Below are positions 1 through 7,789 of a stretch of DNA of 34,044 nucleotides, piece by piece. The DNA comes from Chloroflexota bacterium (GTDB taxonomy: Bacteria; Chloroflexota; Dehalococcoidia; JACQUA01), in assembly GCA_016210565.1 (NCBI GenBank), contig JACQUA010000032.1, positions 1 to 34,044 on the forward strand. Reading direction: 5' to 3'. Numbering within the stretch: the first letter of the stretch is position 1; each line of letters starts with the position of its first letter. A program made the position numbers and the translations under genes. The notes beneath the pieces were generated by a model. It saw only the letters and a list, made by a program, of their open reading frames with translations. It was not told where the DNA came from and did no database searches.

Positions 1-123
1 CTTTGACCCTACTCGCCGGCCATCATGGATGATTGCCCTGCCAAAATGATAATATATGCCACAGGCACAAATCCCATCACAAGCCGGCATGGTCGCCTAG
101 CACGAGTATAAGGTACAAAAACA

Positions 124-567
124 ATGTCTCACAGGGAGGGCCGGAAAGGCAAGTTGATAACAAAAGACAAGTACAGCCTCAGGCGTTTCGACACCCAAAA
201 AGAGGAGGTGATCGATACCGCGGTCCTGGAAACCATCGTGTTTGACTACCCGGGAACGGATACCGAAGTAAGCTACGAGACCGGCGAATTCACCGCGGTC
301 TGCCCCTGGACGGGACTTCCTGACTTCGCCCGGTTGACCATCAAATATGTCCCGGACCGGACCCTGGTAGAGCTCAAATCGTTGAAGTACTACTTGACTT
401 CGTTTCGCAACGTTGGCATTTTGCAGGAGCACGCCGTCAACCGGATACTCAAAGACATGGTAGACCTGCTGCAGCCGGTGAGAATGTCGATAGAAGCCGT
501 GTACATGGAACGCGGGGGGCTGCGGACCATTGCCTCGGTGAAGTATCCGATAGGAGATAGGCGTTAG
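124..567 (+). CDS. queF: NADPH-dependent 7-cyano-7-deazaguanine (preQ0) reductase QueF
   Basis: QueF reduces the nitrile of preQ0 to the aminomethyl group of preQ1 in cytosolic queuosine-tRNA biosynthesis. The 147-residue protein has the size of the short, single-domain (B. subtilis-type) QueF. The active-site segment VCPWTGLPD places the nucleophilic Cys at residue 60 and the general acid Asp at 67. The QueF signature [13 protein letters not shown] follows at residues 83-95. The ATG at 124 has only a weak AAGG at 110-113, and a TATAAG -10-like hexamer at 107-112 lies so close that the leader would be very short. The stop codon TAG (565-567) lies inside the first copies of a heptamer tandem repeat, so the last residues (GDRR) are partly repeat-derived. 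No other queuosine gene is in the window. No preQ1 riboswitch was recognised in the 123 bp upstream. Confidence 0.95.
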   Translation: MSHREGRKGKLITKDKYSLRRFDTQKEEVIDTAVLETIVFDYPGTDTEVSYETGEFTAVCPWTGLPDFARLTIKYVPDRTLVELKSLKYYLTSFRNVGILQEHAVNRILKDMVDLLQPVRMSIEAVYMERGGLRTIASVKYPIGDRR

Positions 568-580
568 GCGTTAGGCATCC
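560..580. repeat. Heptamer tandem repeat A (GGCGTTA)
   Basis: Two exact copies of GGCGTTA (560-566, 567-573) and a degenerate third (GGCATCC, 574-580). The array overlaps the queF stop codon. The following 83 bp (581-663) are GC-rich with no gene seen; they contain the 15-mer GGGCGGGCGAGCCGC, whose reverse complement recurs near 27.64 kb. Confidence 0.6.
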
Positions 581-663
581 AGCATCGGGCGGCGTTCTGG
601 CGCCGGGCGGGCGAGCCGCACCCCCAGCCCCCACCCAACCACCCATGGCGTCGCCCCTACAGG

Positions 664-705
664 CTGTTACCTGTTACCTGTTGCCTGTAGCCTGATGCCT
701 GATCA
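664..705. repeat. Heptamer tandem repeat B (CTGTTAC, degenerate)
   Basis: Six in-register 7-bp units: CTGTTAC twice, then CTGTTGC, CTGTAGC, CTGATGC, CTGATCA. Each unit drifts by one or two bases from its neighbour. The last unit contains the efp stop codon (TGA on the minus strand, 703-705). Confidence 0.65.
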
Positions 706-1263
706 GCCGATCCGCTCCAGATACTCTCCGGTCCTGGTATCTATCTTCAACCTATCGCCCACATCCACAAACAGGGGCACTTTTACCTCCAGCCCTGTCT
801 CCAGTTTGGCCGGTTTTGACCCCCCGGCCGCGGTATCCCCTTTAAATGCCGGGCCGGTATCCGCTACCTTCAGTTCCACCGTGATCGGCAATTCAACAGT
901 GACCGGCTGGCCTTTGTAGTTCATTATTTGCACATTAATGCCATCCTGCAAGTAATAGACCGCATCGCCCAGGACTTGCTTGCTCAAGGTAATCTGCTCA
1001 AAGGTCCTGATGTCCATGAAATAATAGAGGTCCCCATCGCTGTATTGATACTGGGCGGTCTGCGGCTCCAGTTGCACCCGCAGCATCTTTTCCCCCGGTT
1101 GCATCGTCCTTTCGAATGTCCGCCCGGTCTTGATATTCTTGAATTTGACTTTGGCCATTGCCGCTCGCTGGGCCATCCGGAAGGGGTTGTATTCCACGAT
1201 CTGGAATATCTGACCATCGATCTCAACCATCATGCCTTTTTTCATTTCGCTGAAAGAAATCAT
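703..1263 (-). CDS. efp: Translation elongation factor P
   Basis: EF-P binds between the P and E sites of the ribosome and relieves stalling at polyproline. The 186-residue protein has full family length, with an N-terminal KOW-like domain (about 1-65), a central OB domain (66-128) and a C-terminal OB domain ending GDRLKIDTRTGEYLERIG. The ATG at 1263 is preceded by AGGAGA at 6 bp spacing. The tip of the beta3-beta4 loop reads FRMAQRAAM, so the position equivalent to E. coli Lys34 (beta-lysylated) or Arg32 (rhamnosylated) appears to be Gln32 followed by Arg33. This implies no EpmA-type lysylation. EarP-type rhamnosylation of the shifted Arg is unproven. The gene is divergent from the response regulator at 1413. 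Family assignment is certain; modification state is inference. Confidence 0.95.
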   Translation of the reverse strand: MISFSEMKKGMMVEIDGQIFQIVEYNPFRMAQRAAMAKVKFKNIKTGRTFERTMQPGEKMLRVQLEPQTAQYQYSDGDLYYFMDIRTFEQITLSKQVLGDAVYYLQDGINVQIMNYKGQPVTVELPITVELKVADTGPAFKGDTAAGGSKPAKLETGLEVKVPLFVDVGDRLKIDTRTGEYLERIG

Positions 1264-1359
1264 GGCGGTTCTCCTGAAGAAAAAATTGCCGGGCTTTACC
1301 GCAATCTTAGCATAAGAATTCTCCTATTGCTACCGCTCTTAACCTCACCCTCACCCTGA

Positions 1360-1383
1360 CCCTCTCCCATCTAAGGGAGAGGG
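1360..1383. repeat. Perfect 9-bp inverted repeat (CCCTCTCCC/GGGAGAGGG)
   Basis: CCCTCTCCC at 1360-1368 and GGGAGAGGG at 1375-1383 flank a 6-nt loop. It sits between two divergent genes, immediately upstream of the regulator's -10 box, after a short CCCTCA-rich run (1344-1358). There is no T-tract. It resembles intergenic palindromic repeats common in this kind of genome more than a terminator; an operator role is possible. Confidence 0.6.
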
Positions 1384-1398
1384 AACGGGGAAAGGGTG

Positions 1399-1404
1399 TA
1401 TAAT
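1399..1404 (+). promoter_or_regulatory. Consensus -10 box TATAAT for the orphan regulator
   Basis: TATAAT lies only 8 bp before the ATG at 1413, so transcription starting about 7 bp downstream would give a leaderless or near-leaderless mRNA. No Shine-Dalgarno sequence precedes the start, in agreement. No good -35 hexamer is visible; its place is taken by the GGGAGAGGG palindrome arm. Confidence 0.55.
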
Positions 1405-1412
1405 GAATACCT

Positions 1413-2087
1413 ATGCCCCCTCCGATCGCGATACTGATCATTGGTAAACTTAGCCCTCTTTTGAAATACCTCGACAGGGACCTGGTCGATCATGAGTTCG
1501 AAGTGGTCAAACTTGCCGACACAGAATCCCCCCGGCCTGAAACACTTCCGGACCTGGCCCTGCTTGACGCCAGCGTCACCAACTTCAACCGCAGGTCCGA
1601 AATCGAATCGGTGATCGCCCGGACCAGGGAAGCCTTTCCCATACCCCTCATCATATTCATTTCTCCCGAACTCCTGGACCGGTACGAAGCGCTCCAGGGG
1701 ATTGCCGATTTCGTTGTATTGCCGTATGTGTTCCCCGAGCTTCATGCACGCATCAAGCAGGCGGTCTGGGAGAACCAGAACCTGAAAAGCGAGAATGTGA
1801 TCAAGCGGGGAGACCTTATCCTGGACCTGGTTGGTTACAAAGTCTACCTTGGCGGCAAACCCGTTGATCTCACCTTCAAGGAATATGAGTTGCTCCGTTT
1901 CCTGGCCGGCAATCCGGGGAAGGTGTATTCGCGGGAAGCCTTGCTCAACCAGGTCTGGGGCTACGATTACTATGGCGGCGACCGCACCGTCGATGTCCAT
2001 ATCCGCCGTTTGCGCAGCAAGATCGAAGACGCCACCCACGCCTTTATCGAAACGGTCTGGAATGTGGGTTACCGGTTTATGGGGTAA
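1413..2087 (+). CDS. Orphan OmpR-family regulator with degenerate receiver, GlnR-like
   Basis: The 224-residue protein has an N-terminal receiver-like domain (about 5-120) and a C-terminal OmpR/PhoB winged helix (about 128-222). The receiver lacks the N-terminal acidic pair, and the conserved switch Lys is replaced (VVLPYVFPEL where DYLTKPF-type sequence is expected). One Asp remains in LALLDAS. No histidine kinase is adjacent. The DNA-binding domain shows LTFKEYELLRFLAGNPGKV, QVWGYDYYGGDRTVDVHIRR and ends TVWNVGYRF. From memory, these segments resemble actinobacterial GlnR, an orphan regulator that also works without receiver phosphorylation. GlnR-like operators occur in the nitrogen cluster at 19-23 kb of this same window, which supports a nitrogen-control role by inference. 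It could instead be another atypical OmpR regulator. The start is set by the close -10 box. Confidence 0.88.
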   Translation: MPPPIAILIIGKLSPLLKYLDRDLVDHEFEVVKLADTESPRPETLPDLALLDASVTNFNRRSEIESVIARTREAFPIPLIIFISPELLDRYEALQGIADFVVLPYVFPELHARIKQAVWENQNLKSENVIKRGDLILDLVGYKVYLGGKPVDLTFKEYELLRFLAGNPGKVYSREALLNQVWGYDYYGGDRTVDVHIRRLRSKIEDATHAFIETVWNVGYRFMG

Positions 2088-2149
2088 GGCCCGGCTCGAG
2101 GCCCCTCAGAAACCGCCATGAAATAGCCCGGCACGCTCAAACGCATTCA

Positions 2150-2163
2150 GCCTGACATCAGGC
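2150..2163. terminator. Weak hairpin between convergent genes
   Basis: GCCTGACATCAGGC forms a short stem with a 2-4 nt loop in the 100-bp space where the regulator (plus) and the long minus-strand operon converge. There is no T-run, so termination is only a positional guess. Confidence 0.25.
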
Positions 2164-2187
2164 CCTCGCATTGGCCTGGCATTGTAG

Positions 2188-3225
2188 TCACGGCCCAGCC
2201 TGTACTTGCGGTAAACCAAGTATCTGCCTCGCTTCAGCAGGCATGGCAACTTCTCTTCCCATGTACCTTGCCATTCCCGCCACGGCTTCGACTACTCTGG
2301 CATTGCTATCGATCGGGCTGGTGCTATGGGGATACATATACATAGCATCTTCCATGCCTACCCTGACAATGTCAGCGCCAAGGGCGATAGCAGCCATGGT
2401 CAGGGGCAGCCAGAATCTTCCCCCCAGTAGTGTCTGCCATAGCACACCCCTGGGAAGCATACGCACATAGGTGAACAACCATTCAAAGGCTTCTAAACCG
2501 GGTCGAGGGCAGGGACTATTGTGGACCCCCAACAAGGTATCGAGGATGACAGGAGCTTTCGCTAAACCCGTGTCGAGGACCCACTCCTTCACATTAGCCA
2601 GGTCGGCATGATGGAAAGGAGATAGCTCCACCCTCACTCCCCTTGATTGAAGAAATTCAACGTCGGAAACAATGCCTGGCCTGTTGTTGAACGAGATGGA
2701 ATTAGTGCCCCCTGTGGCGCCGCAGGTACACAGCGAAATGGCTACTTCGACATAGCGATTCTTTGGTCCAAGCATGACGAGCCGGTCTATCAAAGGCGCG
2801 AGACGAGTTTCGGCCAGGATCGAGTTTTCATCAACCAGAGTTCCCTTGACCTGCTTCCAGGGAGTCACATAGATTGCTCCCACGTCAGTGATAATATCAG
2901 GGGCCCTGGAAAAGACCGCATCGCACCAGTTCTTGTGTATTTGGAGGCGTTTGTCAAGACCCAGTTTCACCGCCAACCCGGTTTCGGGGTCGCGGGGGTG
3001 GAAATGCCACATTGAGGCGCCGGCATCCCAGGCCCGCCCGACTTCGCGGGCTACCTCTTCAGCGGTTATGGGAATATTGGGGTTATGTCTCCTGTCGATG
3101 AAGCTTCCCGAAGCCGCGACGTTGATTATGAGCTTCTTTGCCATGGTTTGGTCGGGCGTCTCCCGGTGTGCCGCAAAAACTTTCTTGGCCTCTTCGATCG
3201 CGAGATCGATTTCAGGCTGCACCAC
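2188..3225 (-). CDS. Beta-keto acid cleavage enzyme (BKACE, DUF849) 1
   Basis: The BKACE/Kce family cleaves a beta-keto acid with acetyl-CoA to give acetoacetate and a new CoA thioester, using a Zn2+ in a TIM barrel. The family zinc motif is present as WHFHPRD (HxH, about residues 73-75), and the second conserved block RVGMEDAMYMYP provides the Glu ligand and catalytic Asp. Length 345 exceeds the usual 275-310 because of an N-terminal extension of about 27 residues before MAKKLIINVAASG. The extension is supported by the GTG-GTG start at 3225/3222, which has AGGAGA 5-8 bp upstream; the internal ATG at 3144 has no such site. It is the last gene of the 12-gene run and overlaps the preceding flavoprotein by 14 bp, implying translational coupling. 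The side chain of the substrate cannot be deduced from sequence. Confidence 0.88.
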   Translation of the reverse strand: MVQPEIDLAIEEAKKVFAAHRETPDQTMAKKLIINVAASGSFIDRRHNPNIPITAEEVAREVGRAWDAGASMWHFHPRDPETGLAVKLGLDKRLQIHKNWCDAVFSRAPDIITDVGAIYVTPWKQVKGTLVDENSILAETRLAPLIDRLVMLGPKNRYVEVAISLCTCGATGGTNSISFNNRPGIVSDVEFLQSRGVRVELSPFHHADLANVKEWVLDTGLAKAPVILDTLLGVHNSPCPRPGLEAFEWLFTYVRMLPRGVLWQTLLGGRFWLPLTMAAIALGADIVRVGMEDAMYMYPHSTSPIDSNARVVEAVAGMARYMGREVAMPAEARQILGLPQVQAGP

Positions 3226-4942
3226 GTTGTTCTCCTGTCCTCATAGATTCGGGCTTGAATTTGTACTTATCGATAGGCATCCGTTCCGAACTGACCTCCA
3301 TCTTCCCTTCTCGTTTTTTCAAAGTGACCCACCTCAGCCAGTTCACGTCGTCGCGGGCAGGATAGTCTTCACGGAAATGAGAGCCGCGGCTTTCTGTGCG
3401 CTGGAGAGCGGCTCGGAAGATCATTTCGGCGCACAGGGCCATGGCCCTGGCCTCATGGCACTTCATCAATTCGTGACTGTCCTTGGCCCACAACGAAGTC
3501 AATTCCCCTTGCACTTTCTCGATTCTGTACAGCGCTTCTTCGAGGCGCTCTTTGGACCGGACCAGATTATATTTGACCGGATACACCAGCTCCTGTATTT
3601 TCCAGAATGCCTGGTCAGGCACCAGCCCGCTGCTGCGCTGTAGCGGAGCAAAGATGGTTTCTTTCAACCTGGCCAGTTCGGCAGTGTCGAGTTCGGCAGG
3701 GGCACCGGCGTAAGAAACAGCCCGGGCGGCGGAGGGCGCCGCCATCATGGCGCTGATCACCGCGTAGGCGATGGCCCAGCCCGGGATGTCTGAGCCTGGC
3801 ACGGTGCCGGCAAAACCAGAACCGAGATGACTGCTGTCGCCCACTGCCCATAAACCAGGGACGGTGGTTCTGCATTCGACATCGACTCGTATCGGCGAGT
3901 GCTTGCCAAAGAGGGTCGGGACGACCTCGAGCTTTGTTGTAAGAGGGTCAACCCCGGCTTTGTCATACATGTGCCAGAAACTGTGAGGATAGACCATGGT
4001 ATCAGGGGGACGCACCTGCGACCTTAAATTGGCGGGCACCTTGCTCAGGTCCAGATAGATCGGTCCCATGCCGGCTGCTACTTCTCTGGCCATACCCAGG
4101 ACGACCGGTGTGAATTTCTCAACCTCCGGCGGCCGGTATTTTTCGGAGACGTTCTCTCCCAGGGCATTGAAGTAATACATGGACCTTATGCCGCGGCTGA
4201 AAGAGTCATAATCTTTGATGCCGGGGCCGTAGGAGTTGCCAAACTCGGCGTTCCTTAGCTCGGCGCCGGCATTGTAGGCGCTGGCAATCCCTTCTCCGCA
4301 GCTCGAGCAGAATAATCTTTGCACCCGGAAGTCACAACTGCTAGAAGCAAGAATAGTCGCCCTGGCCCTGATTATCTTCAGGGATCCATCGATGATATTG
4401 AAACCAACGGCTCCGACCACGCGGCCGTTCTGACTGAGCAGTTCGACCACTTCTACCTTGTCAACAATCCTGACGCCGCTGGCACGGGCCCTACCTCTTA
4501 AATAGGGCATGATCTTTCCCGGCTCGAAGCGAACAAACCCGTATCTGTTGTCAAAATACGGGTTCCTGAAGATCTCTGTCCCGCCTGCGGCGTTTTTCAT
4601 AATGGGCGCGCCCCAGTCTGCTAATTGCTTTATGGACTGGTACCATCTCCGGGCCGCGGCGTAGATGAAGTCCTGGTCGCCCAGATAATCACCCATCCTC
4701 ACATGGAAATCAACGTACTCATCGATATCATCCTCTGGCGTCAACAAGCGAATCCAACCGCCTGCTGCCGGCACCTGTCCGGCCCAGCCAACCGTCGCCT
4801 TTTCTACCACCAGGACATCCACCCGCGTTTCTCTGGCCCTGATGGCCGCGATAACCCCCGAAATACCGCCGCCAATAATCAACACGTCTGTGGTGATTAT
4901 GTGGCCCGGGCTGCCATGTTCTGCCACTGAATCTTTCTGCAC
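3212..4942 (-). CDS. FAD-dependent fumarate-reductase-like flavoprotein C
   Basis: Member of the SdhA/FrdA/AprA FAD-binding superfamily, about 576 residues and without a signal peptide, so cytoplasmic. An N-terminal Rossmann motif DVLIIGGGISG is followed by the VGWAGQVPAAGG segment. A second FAD motif TTVPGLWAVGD lies near residue 410, and the C-terminal domain has TESRGSHFREDYPARDD, as in SdhA. The SdhA substrate His block (HxMGG) is not recognisable; the place reads VPTLFGKHSPIRVD, so the substrate is unlikely to be plain fumarate or succinate. An open frame continues upstream to 5191 but lies inside the cupin gene. I place the start at GTG 4942 (or TTG 4945), where GAAAGG at 4953-4958 overlaps the cupin stop. 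It is most similar to the flavoprotein at 8958-10634. Reaction unknown. Confidence 0.88.
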   Translation of the reverse strand: MQKDSVAEHGSPGHIITTDVLIIGGGISGVIAAIRARETRVDVLVVEKATVGWAGQVPAAGGWIRLLTPEDDIDEYVDFHVRMGDYLGDQDFIYAAARRWYQSIKQLADWGAPIMKNAAGGTEIFRNPYFDNRYGFVRFEPGKIMPYLRGRARASGVRIVDKVEVVELLSQNGRVVGAVGFNIIDGSLKIIRARATILASSSCDFRVQRLFCSSCGEGIASAYNAGAELRNAEFGNSYGPGIKDYDSFSRGIRSMYYFNALGENVSEKYRPPEVEKFTPVVLGMAREVAAGMGPIYLDLSKVPANLRSQVRPPDTMVYPHSFWHMYDKAGVDPLTTKLEVVPTLFGKHSPIRVDVECRTTVPGLWAVGDSSHLGSGFAGTVPGSDIPGWAIAYAVISAMMAAPSAARAVSYAGAPAELDTAELARLKETIFAPLQRSSGLVPDQAFWKIQELVYPVKYNLVRSKERLEEALYRIEKVQGELTSLWAKDSHELMKCHEARAMALCAEMIFRAALQRTESRGSHFREDYPARDDVNWLRWVTLKKREGKMEVSSERMPIDKYKFKPESMRTGEQRGAA

Positions 4943-4956
4943 CAAACTTGAGCCTT

Positions 4957-6039
4957 TCAAAGGAATTGCCCCATTTTGGACCGCAGGCCTTTCCTGGACA
5001 GCTCCGCGGCATATATTGCTTCGATCTCCGGGTCCTGGTCCCGGTATTCGATCTGGTCGCCGCCTTTCTTTATGTCTTCGTCCGGCCTGCCGATCTTGCC
5101 GATAACATCCAGGATGTTTTTCTTGCTGCCCCAGCGCAGCGCCAGATACCGCGCTGGTTCGGCTCCGGTATTGAAGTGCTGGTGGAACCATTTATCCGGC
5201 GGGACGAACATGCTGCCCGGGCGCCAACCCACCTTGACTTTCGGTTGTCCTTCAAGCCACATGAGAGAATAGCCTTCTCCGTTGAGAATGATGACATTGC
5301 CGCCAGGGCCGTGGCGATGGGCCTTCTTGTAGGTACCCACCGGGAACTCCGAGATATGGGCTGTCATGGTGTTGTCGGACAGTTCGAAGTGAATATTGTC
5401 GCCCCCGGCTCCCCGCTCGTTCCAGCGGTATAGCTTTACCTTTCGCGTATCGGGGACAAAGTTAGTCTCCCAGATACGGTCCTCGACACTGAAGAACTTC
5501 CCCGGGCGGGTAAAGTAGTCCTGTTCGCCTGAGAACCGGTCGTCGAAGATAAAGCTATCACCGAAAATGAAGTTGGTGTTGTGGAAAAGGTTCATGATCA
5601 ACGGGGCGCTGGTTGAGGCCACGTACCTCACTGGTCTGTCACCCTGCCCGTTGAAATGCTGGTGCCAGGTATTGATGGGAATGGCAAAAAGGCTCCATTC
5701 CTGCCATTCGAAGGTCTGCGCCGGACCACCTTGCTGCCAGAGGGTAGTGGCGCCGCGGCCATTCAGTATAAGTATGGTCTCTTCGTAAAGGTGTTTCTGA
5801 GGTTTGAGGCTTCCACCGGGGGCAATTTCACAAACATAGGTGTCGTTGACGCCCTCGTTTCCCACCAGGTTGATAAAAGCACCTTTGCCGCCTTTGCGTC
5901 CCCATGGCGCCAGCGGCAGATTATTCAGGTCCTCGACGGCATATCCTTCCACGACGGGAATCCCCTCGGTTTGGACCCACCGCTGGTAGGCGCTGCGGTA
6001 TTTTTTCCTGGGGTCATGGCTTGCGCTCGGTCCTGTCAT
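4957..6039 (-). CDS. Two-domain cupin (bicupin) protein
   Basis: The 360-residue protein has two cupin barrels. The first spans about residues 60-150, with LKPQKHLYEETILILNGRG and NTWHQHFN. The second spans about 215-310, with YKKAHRHGPGGNVIILNGEG and DKWFHQHFNTG. Each has His residues in the two cupin motifs, so a metal site in each domain is plausible; the layout recalls gentisate-dioxygenase-like and uncharacterised bicupins. Its ATG at 6039 overlaps the TGA of the upstream flavoprotein by 4 bp (ATGA), and its own stop overlaps the ribosome site of the next flavoprotein. That sandwich position suggests a role in the same pathway, for example as dioxygenase, isomerase or substrate-binding protein. 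No signal peptide. Exact activity not recognised. Confidence 0.85.
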   Translation of the reverse strand: MTGPSASHDPRKKYRSAYQRWVQTEGIPVVEGYAVEDLNNLPLAPWGRKGGKGAFINLVGNEGVNDTYVCEIAPGGSLKPQKHLYEETILILNGRGATTLWQQGGPAQTFEWQEWSLFAIPINTWHQHFNGQGDRPVRYVASTSAPLIMNLFHNTNFIFGDSFIFDDRFSGEQDYFTRPGKFFSVEDRIWETNFVPDTRKVKLYRWNERGAGGDNIHFELSDNTMTAHISEFPVGTYKKAHRHGPGGNVIILNGEGYSLMWLEGQPKVKVGWRPGSMFVPPDKWFHQHFNTGAEPARYLALRWGSKKNILDVIGKIGRPDEDIKKGGDQIEYRDQDPEIEAIYAAELSRKGLRSKMGQFL

Positions 6040-7763
6040 GTTTTCTCTCGCCAGCCTTCCGGCTTCAACTTATATTTTCCAATTGGCACCGGCACGGCGC
6101 CTAACCTCATTTCGTCTTGAGATTTGGCAATGGTTATCCATTTCAACCAGTTTTCGTTGTCCGTGCCGGGGTAGTCTTCTCTCCTGTGCTGGCCGCGGGA
6201 TTCCTCGCGCATCCTGGCCGCTCTGGCTGACATTTCTCCGGTGAGGGCAAGATTTTGGACCTCCAGTGCCTTGACAAGTTCCGGCGTATCCAGTGCCCTG
6301 ATTGAGTTCTGGCTTTCGGTTCGAAGGTTGAGAAGCTCGTTCGCGCCTTTTTCTAGCGCTGGGCCAGTCCGGCATATTCCGAGACTTTGGAGGGCAATTT
6401 CTTTTATTATCCTTTCCACGGCAAAAGGGTCTTCGCCATGCTTCCTCAGAAGAGAATGGAGGCGCTTCTTTTCCTCTTTCACAGCAGCCGCCCTGAGTGC
6501 AGGCCGGTTACACTGGAGAGCGAACGCGGCCGCGTATTTCCCGGCACGGTGGCCAAATACCTGGGCGGCGCCGATACCGCTGCCCACGCGATCGGCGCCG
6601 AAAACCCCGGCCTGGCCGGCAGCTTCGCCGGCGCCGTAGAGGCCGGGTATTGACGATTCCCCGTTGCTGTTGATGATCATGCCGCCCAGGAAAGTATGAA
6701 GGCCCGGTATCAAGGCCAACCGGTCGCGGCGAGGGCTGAGACCGTGAAGTTGCATGGCCGCGTATGGCCCCTGGGTGGTGTTGTCTTCCCAGAGGTCCTT
6801 TACTCTTTCAGCCACCTTCGACATGTCAAGATATACCGGCCCCCGGCCCTCCTGATTTTCCTTGGATATTGCGTAGATGTTCCGCCACCAGTCAGTGAAT
6901 TCCGCCCTGGCGGGGTCGTACCGTGACATGAAGGCCTCACCCCGGGCATTGACCCATCTGACTCCATTGGCGATCATCGGCTTGATGCCGCCGATATCCC
7001 TGACATGTACCCCATCGATCATCCCGGTAATAGAGAACTGCAGGAACTCCATATTCATGAGAGAAGCGCCGGCCTCGAAGGCCAGAGCGTAGCTGTCGCC
7101 GGTAAGCTCGTTGACGCAGGTAGGATATTTGTAAAGACCGGTCGCACTGCCGCTGGCCAGGATAACTGCTCCGGCGCTTATAGAATAAAGGTCTCCTGTG
7201 CGGACGTTAATGCCAAAGTCGCCGGCAATACGGTTGTTTTCGAGGAACAGCCTTGTAACCATAACGTGTTCCAGGGTGCTTATCCGGCGGCTGAGGACCG
7301 CTTCTCGAATGGTCTTCATCACCACCTGGCTTCCACCGATGGCATTGGAACTGGGTGGCCTCGGGTAGGAAAAAGCCATCGTCCTGGCGATGGGATATTT
7401 GCCTTCAGGGGTCCTGTGATAGTGGACCCCCAGAACCTCGGTTTCCAGCAGCCTTTCCAATGACTCCACGTTCAGTATTTCAGTGTGCTCCTGGACGTTG
7501 AGGTACTCCCCTCCCTTGACACAGTCCGCCAGCATCACGTCGTGGCTGTCGCGGGGGTCACCGCCGAACTCAGGGGGCAACAGCACCCAACCGGTACCGC
7601 CTCCGCCACACCGGGGCGAAGTGCCACTGAAACCAATCCTTCCCTTGTCGATTATCAGGACTTCAACCGGAGGTTTTCTGGCGGCGATGGCCGCGGTGCA
7701 GGCGGCCATGCCACCACCGACAACGAGAACATCGGTGCACAAATTAGTGATCGTGTCCGTCAT
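6036..7763 (-). CDS. FAD-dependent fumarate-reductase-like flavoprotein B
   Basis: This 575-residue SdhA/FrdA-superfamily flavoprotein starts at ATG 7763. Motifs in order: the Rossmann DVLVVGGGMAACTAA (about 11-25), a Gly-rich SPRCGGGGTGW loop (about 50), GAVILASGSATGLY, HTFLGGMIIN, SIPGLYGAGEAAG and the C-terminal EESRGQHRREDYPGTDNENW. The HTFLGG block corresponds to the substrate-binding HxMGG of succinate dehydrogenases and fumarate reductases, which the other two flavoproteins of this operon lack, so this one may be the dicarboxylate-like or enoate reductase. It belongs to a different subgroup from flavoproteins A and C. It lies 26 bp after the binding lipoprotein at 7790 and overlaps the cupin by 4 bp. 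No heme or quinone-binding subunit accompanies it; the ferredoxin at 10628 is the likely redox partner. Confidence 0.88.
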   Translation of the reverse strand: MTDTITNLCTDVLVVGGGMAACTAAIAARKPPVEVLIIDKGRIGFSGTSPRCGGGGTGWVLLPPEFGGDPRDSHDVMLADCVKGGEYLNVQEHTEILNVESLERLLETEVLGVHYHRTPEGKYPIARTMAFSYPRPPSSNAIGGSQVVMKTIREAVLSRRISTLEHVMVTRLFLENNRIAGDFGINVRTGDLYSISAGAVILASGSATGLYKYPTCVNELTGDSYALAFEAGASLMNMEFLQFSITGMIDGVHVRDIGGIKPMIANGVRWVNARGEAFMSRYDPARAEFTDWWRNIYAISKENQEGRGPVYLDMSKVAERVKDLWEDNTTQGPYAAMQLHGLSPRRDRLALIPGLHTFLGGMIINSNGESSIPGLYGAGEAAGQAGVFGADRVGSGIGAAQVFGHRAGKYAAAFALQCNRPALRAAAVKEEKKRLHSLLRKHGEDPFAVERIIKEIALQSLGICRTGPALEKGANELLNLRTESQNSIRALDTPELVKALEVQNLALTGEMSARAARMREESRGQHRREDYPGTDNENWLKWITIAKSQDEMRLGAVPVPIGKYKLKPEGWREKT

Positions 7764-7789
7764 GGATCAGTTTCCCATCAGGCTGTCGT

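Noticed and set aside
1..123. preQ1 riboswitch or gene end upstream of queF
   Set aside because: No pseudoknot pattern or A-rich preQ1-I tail could be matched, and no reading frame with features enters from the left edge.
1371..2039. 222-residue minus-strand frame
   Set aside because: Antisense to the OmpR-family regulator, which has recognisable winged-helix motifs.
4943..5191. N-terminal extension of flavoprotein C to 659 residues
   Set aside because: It lies entirely in the cupin gene, is low-complexity and basic, and a ribosome site supports a start at 4942/4945.
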